Shown in pieces: positions 46,045-57,904 of a DNA stretch of 64,000 bases. The translations under genes were made by a program, and so were the position numbers. Below the pieces are notes generated by a model. The model was not told the DNA's origin. It did no database searches and was given only the letters and a program-made list of their open reading frames with translations. The first letter of the stretch is position 1. Every line of letters starts with the position of its first letter. Source of the DNA: Amblyornis subalaris (lineage: Eukaryota > Chordata > Aves > Passeriformes > Ptilonorhynchidae); contig JACAXG010000014.1 of NCBI GenBank assembly GCA_018881555.1, positions 1,490,586-1,554,585 on the forward strand. The letters run 5' to 3'.

Positions 46045-46202
46045 TTCATGGAATGGTTGGGTTGGGAGGGACCTTAAAGCCCATCCCATTCCAGCCCCTG
46101 CCATGGGCAGGGACACCTTCCACTATCCCAGACTGCTCCAAGCCNNGTCCAACCTGGCCTTGGACACTGCCAGGGATGGNGCAGCCACAGCTTCTCTGGG
46201 CA
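46045..46202 (-). mobile_element. CR1 LINE 3' end attached to a non-CR1 head (copy 2)
   Basis: Reverse reading from catggaatggttgggttggg to gcagccacagcttctctggg and ca, ending at exactly the same CR1 position as the copy at 42911-43064 before the shared head begins. Confidence 0.92.
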
Positions 46203-46268
46203 ATTTCTTGAATTTCTTGTCTTTATTTTCCTATCTGAATTTCCCTTTTGTAGATATCTAGGATCTTG
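46203..46268 (-). repeat. Shared non-CR1 head segment, copy 2
   Basis: atttcttgaatttcttgtct, ttattttcctatctgaattt and cccttttgtagatatctagg match 43065-43132 with only a handful of differences over about 65 bp. Beyond it the two loci diverge. Confidence 0.85.
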
Positions 46269-46386
46269 GATAGATGTTTAGAATCTGCTTTTAGAATTTA
46301 TCTTAGGTATNATTTTAGGAAATAACAACTGCTTTCCCTGAAAGACAGAAATTAGCAAGTGGTANAACAGGCTCTTATTATTGAGA

Positions 46387-46399
46387 TTTTTTTTTTTTT
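46387..46399. repeat. Poly-T tract (13 T)
   Basis: A simple mononucleotide run. Confidence 0.8.
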
Positions 46400-46739
46400 C
46401 CTGATGTATTTTGGAGATGGGAATTGTGACTTCTGGTCTCTCATTATGAGAGCAGAATATTCACTGTGCCTATGAGGGAGGAGGGTGAGATGGCCNTTTT
46501 TATATTCAGGTAATACAGTGCTGGCAGGAAGGTTTTTCTCCAAGTCCTGCATTCATGCTGACTTTGTTAAATAATTTTTTTTAGATGTAGATTAATGTCA
46601 GTATTTTAGTTCTCATTAAGCAGGGCAACGCCGGAAGGTACCGAAACACTTCAATTNTCGAAGCAACTGATTTTTGCTTTATAAACCCTGTCATTCCTTA
46701 GAAGTTGCTGGTCCCAGCTCTAAATTCACTTTTGCACCA

Positions 46740-47480
46740 TTTATTGAATGAGATTTCTTAATACCGAGGTGCCGGGGAGCCTTTTGAGGCTCCTCTGACA
46801 ACCTCCCACAACTCGCCGTGCCCGAGCAGATGTTAAGCAGGCAATAGTTGAATGTTAATTTGGACAGGGTGGGATGTTTAAGCCCATCTGAAGTATGTTC
46901 CATGTGGGCCTTCCAGACTGAGCTACAATGCTTTGTCCCTTGGGAGAATTTCCAAGCTAAACCTCTTTCTTTCGCTCGCTCTATATGGACTCTCTCAAGT
47001 CAGTATAAAGCAGATCATCCCTGGGCTAAAGCCCTTCGGCTTTTGTTCGCGGGCTCTGTAGGGCTGTAATTAGGCCTCCTGGCAGGCCCTGCCGGCCAGT
47101 TCATGGTCATATGGAGTTTTTCTGAGGCAGACTGGCTTTGTGTAAATCCTTGCTCGGGATCTCTTCATGGGTCACTTCCTACCAGGCCGGGGCTTTGTGC
47201 CGCTGCCCCGCGGGCGGACGGGGAGCAGCGTCCCCTGACCAGCGCCGGCTCCGGGAGCGCCGCACAATCCACCCGGATAATCCCCAGTGTAAACAGAGGA
47301 TTTAGCTCGGCTTCTGTCACTTACGGTTGCCAAACCACTTGGGTGTCTGTGATTTCTTTCCCAGACTTCATTACCGGGGGACGGAGAAGATCCGAGCTGG
47401 GGGTTTGTTTGAAACGTTGCTCCCGGTGCTGGTTTGAGGGGAAAGTTTGCGCNGTTTCAAATCCTAAATCCAAATCTTAA
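46740..47480. promoter_or_regulatory. Candidate conserved noncoding block with CpG cluster
   Basis: Non-repetitive sequence contains gaatgttaatttggac, gctgtaattaggcctcc and a CpG cluster at about 47190-47275 (ccgctgccccgcgggcggac, cagcgccggctccgggagcg). By hand count about 18 CpGs fall in 47170-47400. It stands at the head of a 2.9-kb CR1-free stretch. Function is inferred. Confidence 0.45.
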
Positions 47481-48900
47481 CGGCAAACCTCAAAACTCGA
47501 GAGCTGCTGAATGCGTGCTGTAAATTGTATGGCACCTGTGCTTTCACATAAAGATTAAAATATGGATGAATATTCCAAAAATGTCAATAAATTGCTGTGA
47601 AATAGCGCATGGACGTTTCACCCCATCGATACTGCTGCCTCTTCCAAAGGACTNCGAGAGCTTTTCCATGGGGCTAAGCAGAAATTTCTTACTCTCCATA
47701 TAAAGACGATGACAAAAGGCAATTGATCTGGATTTTCAAAGGTCTAGAGTTGAAATAAGCGACTGATCTATTTTTGGGATCTGCATTTCAATCTCTGGCT
47801 GAAAGAGCAGGCAAGAATAGGGCGGTTTTGTGCAAAGAATTCGCCAGAGTTTATTTAAAGGAAACTTCAGGACCAAGGGACTAAATGTGAGGTGATGAAA
47901 ATGGGGGAATATAAATCACAAGCATTTAACATTTATCAGATCCTATGCTGGATATTGGATATTTAACTCATTATCTTTGAATTATACTATCAGATTGCNG
48001 CCTTTAATTTTGTGCCGGGCATCTTTATTGCATTTTACATATTCCTCAAAGAGAAAATCATGGAATACAACAAGGACTTCAGCCTTAACTGTTGTAAATA
48101 CAAATGTTTTATAATTCTTACTGTGCNTTTTTTTTTTTTAATCTACCCCTTCTAACACTATTGAGGAGAAAGAGCCTAATTTGCACTCAGTGCCTGATAA
48201 ATATAGTCAAATATTCTCTGCTTTTGGGTATCAAAATGGCTCATAACAGATGTGGCTGAAAGGACCACATACGTAGACTGTATGATTTTAGTCTGGTGGA
48301 ACTAATAGGATCACTTGCTACTTTATAGATNCTTGCTTTTCTTTTACTTTAATAAAAACTGTTTAGTTAAATAGGTGGGCCTCTATTTTGCTCTTTTCTA
48401 GCTATGCAAAGCAGTCAGGCGGGCAGGTGGCAACAAGTATGAAAAATTTCCTTTTATTGGGGCTCCTTTTCAACTGCCAAATTTATCAAATGTTTATGGA
48501 TTTCTNGTTTTGATGATGCTTTTCTTTCAGTTTTGCTATTTGTGTTCTTTCCACTGAAAACTCGCTGGCTTTAATTTGAATTTCTAATTATGCAATGAAT
48601 TTTAGAGGGGTGGCTAACATGTGTTGCTGTATATGCACAAAAGATGAAATAATACTTAAAATATTTTACTTGTTCCATGGAAATTTAAAATTAGCTTTTA
48701 AAATAATGCTTGCCTCAGAGATTGCAAGAATTTGAACTTTTAACAAGCTTAAACTTGCTGAATATTGAAAAATAGATTAATTTAGTTGCTATGTGGGTAT
48801 ATTCAGTTTGATTTAATATAAAATCCTTATTTTTATGAATTTCAAGCAGTTGTTTTGAATAGTGGCAATTGACACTTTAGATAATTGAATTTGACTTCTA
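47480..48900. promoter_or_regulatory. Candidate conserved noncoding stretch, AT-rich
   Basis: Repeat-free unique sequence contains atatggatgaatattcc, tcagattgc and gcctttaattttgtgcc, among many others. It is interrupted by one T-run (48128-48139). It continues the block above; exact element borders cannot be set by eye. Confidence 0.3.
48128..48139. repeat. Poly-T tract (12 T)
   Basis: A simple mononucleotide run preceded by an N. Confidence 0.75.
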
Positions 48901-49178
48901 TTTATATAAAAATCTCAATTTGGAGTGCAGAGGTGTCTTCATTGAATCACCTTTTCTCTCTCTATGACAAACATGGATGGAGGTGCTAAAAAGGGTTTTG
49001 AAAGTGTTTTGTGCCCCCAGCAAGGAGAGGACTTTCCATCCATAGTGAGTCTTCACCAGTCTGGGAAGTTTGTTATTATTCCCGTGTCAAAGGAAAATAA
49101 ACTGGAATTACACTTCTGAAGAGCCTTGACAGAGCGATCAAACATCTTCTTTGTATGACCTGCTGTAGGGACATCTGA

Positions 49179-49590
49179 GATCCCAGAATCCCAGAATGGT
49201 TTGAGTTGGGAGGGAACTTAAAGCTCATCCATTCCCACCCCCTGCCATGGGCAGGGACACCTTCCACTATCCCAGGCTGCTCCAAGCCCCCTCCAGCCTG
49301 GCCTTGGACACTTCCAGGGATGAGGCAGCCCCAGCTTCTCTGGGTAAGCTGTGCCAGGGCCTCCTCACCCTCCCAGAGAGGAATTCCTTCCCAGTATCCC
49401 ATCTAACCCTGCCCTCTGGCAGTGGGAAGCCATTCCCCCTTTTCCTGTCCCTCCATGCCTTGTCCCAAGTCCCTCTCCAGCTCTCCTGGAGCCCCTTTAG
49501 GCACTGGAAGGGGCTCTGAGGTGTCCCTGGTTCCTTCTCTTCTCCAGGTGAACATTCCCAGCTCTCCCAGCCTGGCTCCATAGGGGAGGT
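49179..49590 (-). mobile_element. CR1 LINE 3' end, about 410 bp (longest single copy)
   Basis: It starts with two terminal repeat units (gatcccagaatcccagaatg) and runs through all reversed blocks: tgggtaagctgtgccagggc, cctcccagagaggaattcc, gtgggaagccattccccctt and tttaggcactggaaggggct. It ends at ctcccagcctggctccatag. No internal rearrangement is seen. Confidence 0.95.
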
Positions 49591-51246
49591 TTATGCTGTT
49601 CTTGAACACCAGCTAATTTAGGAAATCCATCCAATTATGGAGTTAATGAACCCAGGTTTTAGGTCAACTGCTGATTCCTACTCAGCAGATTTCAGTGTCA
49701 AGACCCATTTCATTGACGGCATCGGCAGAAAGAACACTTGAAAAAACTCTGAGCGATGGAAGAATTCAACAGTCAATTTAAAAATCAAGCAGGTGTACAT
49801 TAGAATAAATATAAGGTAGCTATTTTTTATAGGATGTGTTTTGTGAGAATTTCAGGTGTTTTAAGACTGAATTTCTGAAAATGCAGGAAGTGTTTGAGCT
49901 CACCTGGACGCTGCACACCAATGAGCTTCAGAGCCAAGCTGGACAGGAGACACCTTTCTTCAGAAAGGTGATTGTTTCCCCCAGATCTCTTGGCAGAGCT
50001 TCAGAATTTCATTAGGATTCTAAAAAAATAATTTCTTCATGCAAAGCAACAACTATAGAAAAAAGAGTCATTACTCCAAATAATTACNTTTTTTTAACAT
50101 ATTAGCAGTCTTGACTTTACAAAATACATGATTTCTGAAGTGCAGCTGGTTTGTGTCATTGGTGNGCAAAGTAAATACTTGAATAATAGTAATTAATTAA
50201 ACAATTAATTTAAACTAATTTTCATGATTGCNGAATACAGGATTTTAATAGAATGTTGTAAATAGAGAATAAAATGTGTTTGAAATGAAATAATTCCCTT
50301 TTGCAATGGATAATATCATTGTGTTGGTNTCTAAAAGCTGTTCACTTCAGGAACCTCTTTAAGGTTCTTGCAAGAGACTAAAAAAATGGCTTTGAACCAT
50401 TTTTGTAGAATATCAATTTGTCTTTAGGGTAAGAAGCCAGTGAGCAGTTGTAGGAATGCCATAATATAAACCAGAGCCTATAAACAGACTTTAGAGTAAC
50501 TNTATTAGTTAAGGAACATTTATTGCCTTCAGAAATAATTCTAAAGCTTTTAGAATTTCTATCTTTTTGTTAGATTTTTATCCAAGACCGTTTTTATGCC
50601 ACCAGAAGTATCTCAGGCTTACATGGTGACTAATGGGTTTCAGTAATATTGCAGCATATGGGATGCAGGATTTTGATGCAAATCTCTGTGCTAATTATGT
50701 GCAGATGAATCTTTCAGGCCTNCTATTGATCTGGAGTCAAAGACAATTTTTCAGTTAGCTTAAGTTTTATATCAATTCATATTTAGCAACTTTGCTGTAA
50801 TTTAATTATCCACTGGTTTGGCTGTGGAAACCATATGTGGTTGTGGGGCTNGTTTGTTTTGAGCAGGTCTCTTGGGAAATGTTATTTCTTAATATTGATG
50901 GGGAGATATTTATTTCTCATATTTTACATGATCTGTCACAGCCTCTGCTCTGTCCAGGTGCCCTCTGGGCTGTGGTCATCAAAGCATTCCCAGGAATGGG
51001 TGTCCAGGAGCTTCTGACAGTTTCCCTTATACATCTTTGGATGTTTATATTTTCTACAAGTGAGAGTGGAGAGTGATTTTATACATGGATGTAAATTCCA
51101 GTGGTGGATTTTATAGGATGAATGCCCAGAAAAAGGCTTTAAATTGCCCCATCTGCTCTGGCTGGTGCACGTTCAGTGTTTGGGACTTCTGTAATTTCCA
51201 GATGGGAAGTGTGCTGGAATCATCTTGCTGAAAGGAACTGATTGTA

Positions 51247-51463
51247 AGATTAGATTANATTAGATTATAATTCCCTGGGAGGGTGGGGAGGCCCTGGNAC
51301 AGGNTGCCCAGAGAAGCTGTGGCTGCCCCATCCCTGGAAGTATCCAAGGCCAGGTTGGATGGGGCTTGGAGCAGCCTGGGATAGTGGAAGGTGTCCCTGC
51401 CCATGGCAGGGGTGGGACTGGATGAGCTTTAAGTTCCCTTCCAACCCNAATCATNTCATCATT
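51247..51463 (+). mobile_element. CR1 LINE 3' end, about 215 bp
   Basis: Sense reading from a ttaga-repeated start (gattagattanattagatta) through ttccctgggagggtgggg, gagaagctgtggctgcccc and gtggaaggtgtccctgccc to ccttccaaccc.aatcat. The start shows small tandem expansion of a TTAGA unit. Confidence 0.92.
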
Positions 51464-51599
51464 TTCTTAAAATATTTGACAGGAAGTAGAAATAAAAACC
51501 TGGCTTTGTGCTTTTCACATCCATCCTTTCGGGAAAANCTGGAATAGCAGCACATGGCTCCGAGTTCCGTAGTCATCCAGCACCTGAAGATCTTGTTCT

Positions 51600-52350
51600 G
51601 TGCCTCCACGATCTCCTTGTAAATCCTATACATTAATTTTTCCAAGGCTGGTATTTAATATGGGTAATAACCCCCTTGTTTCAGCTGTTGAAGGCACATT
51701 TATCACAACTTTATTAAGGAGGGAGAGCCGCGTGTGCCGTTCGCGCCGAGCGCCTCCGCTCGCTCGTGTTTTCTTTGTTGACCCAAATGAATGAAATTAG
51801 AACAAACAATCTCCGAGTCATTTGTAATCAAGCGCTGATTAATGGACTTTGGTTTCACAGCCATTATTCATTCAAGAACACCTGATATCTTTCCCATAAA
51901 CAAATCGTGTTTGTCCAAATTAAGAAATTAAATGAAGCATTTGATGAGTTTATGATTGACCCTTCCAACTCGGAGCCCATTAGTCAACGTCGTTATCACG
52001 CAGCACTGCCTGACTAATGCGCTGCCTGAATGTGCCGTGTGGATTTATGATGATTTCTGATTAATGCCTGCTGCAAGCCAAACCACGGGATTGTAATAAT
52101 TCCTTGATTTTCATTTGAGCGGTCGCCGAAGATTTTCATCTGTGATGAAATGCATTCGTGTCCCATTAGATTTAGAGATGATTATGAGGTGTCGGCCGAA
52201 TAAATCTTAGCGTGGAGCAGAGGGTGTTTTGCAAAGACTCTTCCAGTTGTGGTGGGCTTTTTATGAGGCTGGCTGCCCGTCATTAACAGGGATTTTTGGG
52301 TGCTTCAAGGGGAGGTCTCATACTTAGGCTTTTGCAAATGTGGGGGGTCA
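51600..52350. promoter_or_regulatory. Strong candidate conserved noncoding element with embedded CpG cluster
   Basis: This 750-bp unique block has a CpG cluster at 51726-51766 (gagccgcgtgtgccgttcgc and gccgagcgcctccgctcgct), then gcgctgattaatggactttg (ATTAATGG at 51838-51845), cagccattattcattcaag, cgttatcacgcagcactgcc, gactaatgcgctgcctg and ttctgattaatgcctgctgc. Many intact CpGs amid homeodomain words with no repeats strongly suggest purifying selection. The target gene is unknown; SHOX2 is a neighbour in mammals. Confidence 0.5.
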
Positions 52351-53145
52351 TAGAGCTTGTTAAGGGCGAGATCCCCAACGTATTTTAAATAGGTGACATG
52401 TTTCTCCTCATACTTATAAGACTAAGAGGAAAAATTCTATTAAAATAGGCACTTTTTTTCTTTTTGTTGTTTACACATCTTTGTGTATTTTTAAGGAATT
52501 GCTCTGGGAGTGTTTGATAACTTTAATTATTTTGAAATTATTTTATACACCATTTTCTGCTTGAAATAATGCTCTTGAAAAGCAGATGTTAACCCTCTGC
52601 AATAGTAAGCTTTAACACTCTTCCAAATGTGAAGCAAGGAAGGTTCACACTGAATTAAATCTGCAGCACATGATTTGAGCCCTGTTGCCACAAGCCCATT
52701 AAAGAATTGCTCCGTGATCCTTTGGAAAGGGCAAAACGNTGTCGTTATTAAAAGGCAACAGTAATGAAAACTTGTGTCCTTTNCCTTATCACTCGTATTG
52801 ATCACCCCAGCAAGGAAAAAAGAAGTGTTTTGAAACACAGCTTAGGTGAAAAATCAAATTAGGTGCTTTCAAGGCAGATCCTCCCTTTAATTCTGGTTCT
52901 ATTTCTCTTCTCTGTGGCTGCAGTGTGATTTATTATTGAAGATTTCTGAGCTGCTCTGTTTAAGCCATCATGTATCTCCTTATGTTCTTAAAATACCCAA
53001 TAAAACTATTTAATCAAAGTAGTTTCTTAAAGGTTTTGAGCATCTTATGCTGCTGATCTTAAGCCCTTGGAGAGTTTCGTCTGAAAACTGTGAGTGATTT
53101 TACAGCGATGAGCCTCTCTGAGCAAGGGGACATTGTGATTCCATT

Positions 53146-53256
53146 GGAGGGGCTTGGAGCAACCTGGGATAGTGGAAGGTGTCCCTGTCCCTGGCAGGGG
53201 GTAGANTGGGATGGGCTTTAAGGTTNCTTCCAACCCANATAATTCTGGGATTCTCC
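53146..53256 (+). mobile_element. CR1 LINE 3' end, about 110 bp
   Basis: Sense reading: ggaggggcttggagcaacct, ggatagtggaaggtgtccct, gatgggctttaaggtt and cttccaaccca.ataattct, with a gggattct end. An oppositely oriented CR1 lies only 140 bp away. Confidence 0.9.
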
Positions 53257-53397
53257 CTCACGTTGATGTGCCCTCTGCAGCTCCAGGCTTGGCTCNTGTA
53301 TATTCCTAACTTGCAGTAGCACTGGATTTGTTTCCGGATTTTCTGGCCTGAAGTGTGAGTAAAGCTAAGGGTGAAAGGAAATCAGTTATGGAAGAAT

Positions 53398-53572
53398 ACA
53401 TGGAATTCCAGAATGGTTTGGGTTGGAAGGGACCTTGAAGCTTATCCAGTCCCACCCCCTGCCATGGGCAGGGACACCTTCCACTATCCCAGGCTGCTCC
53501 AAGCCTCATCCAACCTGGCCTTGGACTCTTCCAGGGATGGGGCAGCCACAGCTTCTCTGGGCACCCTGTGGC
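53398..53572 (-). mobile_element. CR1 LINE 3' end, about 175 bp
   Basis: Reverse reading from acatggaattccagaatggt through ctgccatgggcagggacacc to cagccacagcttctctgggc and accctgtgg. It faces the + strand copy at 53146-53256 tail to tail. Confidence 0.93.
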
Positions 53573-53879
53573 AGTATAGTTACAAATACATTATTTTTAA
53601 TCAATCTCATCTTTCAGACTGTACCATTCCCAGGTTTCCCTACAGTACAGACTGCCTCTTAAAAGCTCATTTTCCAGCCTTATTCCCAGCATTTTTGTGG
53701 TGAAATGCACACTCCCCTGTGCCCCTTCCCAGTTCATCCCCGTTCGGTCTCGCTCGGTGTCCCCACCCGGCTGCGCCTCCTCTGCACCTTCCAGCTGCAG
53801 ATTATTGACATTTTATTCCAAGGCTCAGCCTCCTGATCAACNCCAGCAGATAAACACCCAGGATTCAGCTGGTGGGAGG

Positions 53880-54180
53880 TGATTATGTGGGGCTGCCACC
53901 AAATAACCCCTAAAGCGTCCTATTAGCGGGGCCCGAGCCTCGGAATAAAGGGCTCANTTACGGAGCACTCCCGTGACATTAATGGTGTCTTTATAACCTT
54001 TTTACCTTCTGCCTGCTCTGACAGAGCTCCACAGTCACAGCCGTGGCTTTGCCCTTGGCAAGCAAAACCTCATTTGGAGGGGATAATAAGTATTTACTAT
54101 TTAGATGGCCGGCAATAAAATTTCTCTGAATGAGATTTTACTGAGAAAACGCAAACTGATTCAATTACTGCCTTTAATGG
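53880..54180. promoter_or_regulatory. Candidate conserved noncoding element
   Basis: Unique sequence contains taaagcgtcctattagcggg, ccgtgacattaatggtgtct, ggataataagtatttac, gatggccggcaataaaattt and caattactgcctttaatgg. Retained CpGs and ATTA words suggest constraint; untested. Confidence 0.42.
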
Positions 54181-54289
54181 ACTGGGGAGACATGCAGGAA
54201 CAGTTTGTTGGAGCAGCAAGTCTAATGTTTAGCTTTTTTCTTTCTTGTTTTTCTTTGGTGTGAAAATACAGACTGATTCTTTTTCCAGA

Positions 54290-54352
54290 ATGATATCGTG
54301 GAATTGTATCATGAAATTGTGTCGTGGAATCATTAAGGNTGGAAGTTGACTG
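54290..54352 (-). mobile_element. Probable degenerate CR1 terminal repeat and tip
   Basis: gatatcgtggaattg, tatcatgaaattg and tgtcgtggaatcattaagg look like three decayed copies of the CR1 terminal octamer repeat in reverse, followed by a short tip ggntggaag. Confidence 0.5.
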
Positions 54353-56249
54353 AGGACTTTCACATTCACCATTTTCACTGGAACACTTCACCCAACTTTT
54401 CCGTGGTGTTTTTCTCATCTTAAAAGTGGATAATAATCTCAAATGTTGACAGGGTTATATTGCAAAGAGTGTTGGGAATCCCTGAATATTCTGATGGGGA
54501 ATTCCTATCATCTGGCCTTAGGGTGCAGAAACATGTGGAATGGGATGTCAGCTTAAAAATAGATTTTTCTTGGAAANCCATGGAGCATCCACTCAGTCTC
54601 CAAGCACTGTAGAACACAACTGGCTTAATAGCTGGGTGTGTGCCAGAAGAAGGGATTTCCCAGGTGATGTGGAATATTTATGGAATTTAGAAAAAAGTCC
54701 TTTTAAGAAGGTGTATGAGAAATAGTTACTTTAATTATTTGGGTTTCTTGTGTTTGTAAACAAATAAGCAACTTGTGAAACTGATCTGCAAACATTTATC
54801 CTCTACTATCTTCTAACTAAAACAAGCTGTATATTAAATAAGTAAAATCATCCTGATACATATTTTGAAGAGGATTTCATTTTTTGTCTGGATCCNTGAT
54901 GGATCTACCCGAGAACCAAGTACAAATTCTGGAAATCCCTAAATATATGGCTATACCAGACCACCAATTCCATTATTTTCATTTATTTGGAGAATGCCAT
55001 ATTGTAGCTGGGATAAAGTGTATTTAAATGGGATCCATATTATCATGTTTTATGTTAAAATATTTCTGTGCATGTGTATCTCACAATTTACACCCATTTA
55101 CTCCTTCCATTGTCTGTGAATCCCCTNGCATTGATGTGGATTTTTGTCTTTTTTTCTGGCATTTTTAATAATTTCAGGGAATCTGTGTTTGTGGCACTAG
55201 GGAGTGCCAGGGACACCACCAAACTTCGTTAGTGCAGCTCTGGAAGAAGANACAGGATAATATTTCTTTCCCTTTTTAACCATCAGTCACTGTAGGGAGC
55301 TGCTGCGCCAACAAATTCATAACCTCCTCTGGATTTGATTTTAAAAAAATAAACCCTACCAACTTTTGCTTTCCCCAGTTCAATAACTCCCTAGAAATGT
55401 GTTTTTATACNGTGTAGCTCATACAATCCTGCACGGGCTTATAAATTGAAATCCCACTTTTTTTGGACATCCCCGCCTGGATGACTGATGGCTGTGTGTA
55501 TTTGCCATAAAATTTTAATTATGACAGAGTTATGAATCACTGCTCTCGCTGGTTAAAGTGTTAAAAAATGATGGGCTTGTTGTTTATTAAACTGGGGAGG
55601 GTGGAGGAAGAAAATGGAAAAGGTTTTGAGTCACGTGGGCTGNATCCCGAGCTCGGATGTTTCCTCCGGAGCAGCCCTGGAGCTGATTTTGGACATGCCC
55701 TTCCCTCCCTGGGTGCTGCTCCTGCCCAGGTTGACGAATANCATGAATTTTATTGGTTTAGCAGTCCTGTGGGTGTCCTGGGTAGTGGTGTATAATCATC
55801 TCATCCCTTGGGAACGGGGCTTTGGCTGTCGCTGCGGGAATGGCGCAGGGCACGGGCATGGAAATAAAACCAACACGTTCACANAAAAATACAAAATACT
55901 TGAAAAACAGGGGCTATAACCAGAGTTGTGCAGAACTTTCAATGTGATGTGGTTTATATTACAAGTGTCAGGTTTTGTTAACAACATCAACGTGNTTAAA
56001 CACAGAAATCTCCTTAGAACCATCACAACGCTCGGTATTTCCCAATTTTTCTCCCAATTTTTTTTCCAAATTTTTCGGCAGCAAACATGTGCAACAGCAC
56101 CTGATGTATTTGGCACTTGAGGAATTACTTTAAACGATCCCCCTTTGAATTTTTCTGCCTTAAAATAAGCTTTATTTCNCTTCCCCTTTGGCCTGGCTGG
56201 CAAGGCAGGGCTTTTCCAGGCAGACAGAGGAACAGCTTGGAGTGNTTGC

Positions 56250-56470
56250 AGGGCTTTAATCCCTGGGTGAATTATCCGGCAGGCTCGGCTTTTCAGGGAT
56301 GTGCTGAACAACAGGTTGATGCCATTTGGGCATTAGCAAGGAGAACACCTGAGGGAATAGGGAATGAATGGGGAGAGCTGGGGCACGAGGCAGCGGGGGC
56401 CTATTAGTGCTGCCCGCTCCTGCCACAGACAGTAATAAGGCTAAATGAGTTTTAAAGGACAAAGTTGGGG
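56250..56470. promoter_or_regulatory. Candidate conserved noncoding element
   Basis: Unique sequence contains gaattatccggcaggctcgg, gatgccatttgggcattagc, ggcctattagtgctgcccgc and agtaataaggctaaatgagt. Evidence is textural only. Confidence 0.35.
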
Positions 56471-56745
56471 GATTATAAAGTCCTTTATGATTTGATCCAT
56501 GTGTAATTGATCCTGGTAATAAGGAACATCCCTGTTGCCCTGTAAACTTNGGGAAAAAAATTCCAAAATTTAAANTATTTATCANTTNTTATTATAATTT
56601 CAGGAGTATCATCTCATTTTTCTTTCCCATATACACGAAATGTGAGTATGACACTATATTCTATATGCAATTATTCATATTTAAATGTTTCAGTCACTAG
56701 CTGATGGAAAGAAACTTTTTGCTTTCCAACAAANAAATAATTCTT

Positions 56746-56798
56746 GGAAGTTGGACTCAATGGCCTTGCAGGTCTTTTCCAGTCTTAATGATTCTATC
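56746..56798 (+). mobile_element. Short CR1 3' tip of an older subfamily
   Basis: ggaagttggactcaatggcc, ttgcaggtcttttccagtct and taatgattctatc match the sense tail of the CR1 type also seen at 61.03 kb. Confidence 0.75.
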
Positions 56799-57179
56799 AG
56801 TTTATATTTAGTANATTAGGTTTAAAATCAAAACTCAGCTTCATTATTCATTTAAGCTAATCTAATATTTTTGTTAGTGAAAATAGTGGATGTGCATGTT
56901 CATGGTATTTTAAAAATATTTTAAGAATTGATTTAACTGGTAACAAAGCAGTGAATGTTACTCTAACAAAGGAAAATACTAAAGTAAAAAATACTAAATA
57001 TTAAATACTAAAAGAATTCAGTTTGCTGCTGTAAGAAATCAACAGTACTTTTAGGAAATACAACATAAGATTAAAACCATTAACCCTGCTCGCCTCCACT
57101 CCCTCCCTCTGAGCTNGGAGTTTTCCATTAGAAAGGAGGGTTAGGGATCAATATGAAGATCTGTTGATANTGTTATATT

Positions 57180-57500
57180 AATTAGAGTAATCAAACCCAT
57201 GCTTGGAGCGTGGCACCTGCCAGGGAGCGGGAGCGGAGCAGAGTTCCCTGTGCTTTTCCAGGGGCACTGACGTGGGACGAGTCCCGGCCGGAGCCGCTGC
57301 TCCACGTTCATCGACTTNGGTTCGGGGGGCAGCGGAGTCTGCCCAAAGCTGCTGGTCAATGATTCCCTCTCAGCNGTGATGTAATTAAAGGCTCCAGTCC
57401 GTGTTTGTGGGGCTGGCCTGGCATCGATCATCCCGGAGATGCGAGGGGATCAATAGCGAGATGCAGGAGAGGGCCCTGGCGAGCGGGAAGCGCGCTTGGA
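57180..57500. promoter_or_regulatory. Candidate conserved noncoding block, CpG-rich
   Basis: CpG-containing unique sequence includes gtcccggccggagccgctgc, gtgatgtaattaaaggctcc, ggcatcgatcatcccggaga and gagcgggaagcgcgcttgg. No coding continuity or splice pattern was found. Confidence 0.38.
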
Positions 57501-57841
57501 ACACGGCTCCAGGACACGGCCGGCATGTTTACCTGGGACCTGGAGCTGACCTGTGCCCAGCACAGCCCCCTCCACCAGCAGGGCTTTATTACCTGCGTTC
57601 ACCACGTAGGCTCAAACCAGCCTGGCCTGGTTCTTATTGATCGGGGGCTCTTCAAAGGAGTAGGAATCCAGTGCTGTGCAAAAATAGGGGTTGAAGCAAT
57701 TAAATGGATTTTTCGGAGACGGTTATTACCCTGGTTGCAACAGCTGTACAAATTTTGTAAAGAATCTTTTGGTATTATTTCAAAATATGTTATGATGAAA
57801 CTTATCTNAAAAAAGTGATGGTTTTTTTAAAGTGTGTGTTA

Positions 57842-57895
57842 TAGGATGGTTTGGGTTGGATGGGACCTTAAAGACCACCCAGTTCCACCCCCCTG
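57842..57895 (-). mobile_element. CR1 LINE 3' tip, first arm of an inverted pair
   Basis: taggatggtttgggttggat, gggaccttaaagaccaccca and gttccacccccct. It is followed after about 10 bp by a sense-oriented CR1. Confidence 0.9.
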
Positions 57896-57904
57896 TACCC
57901 TTCT

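Noticed and set aside
49953..49973. Small inverted repeat (cacctttcttcagaaaggtg)
   Set aside because: A 7-bp stem with a 6-base loop is expected by chance at this length and has no supporting context.
57571..57583. Possible CTCF core (ccaccagcagggc)
   Set aside because: At least two to three mismatches at informative positions of the consensus; too weak without binding data.
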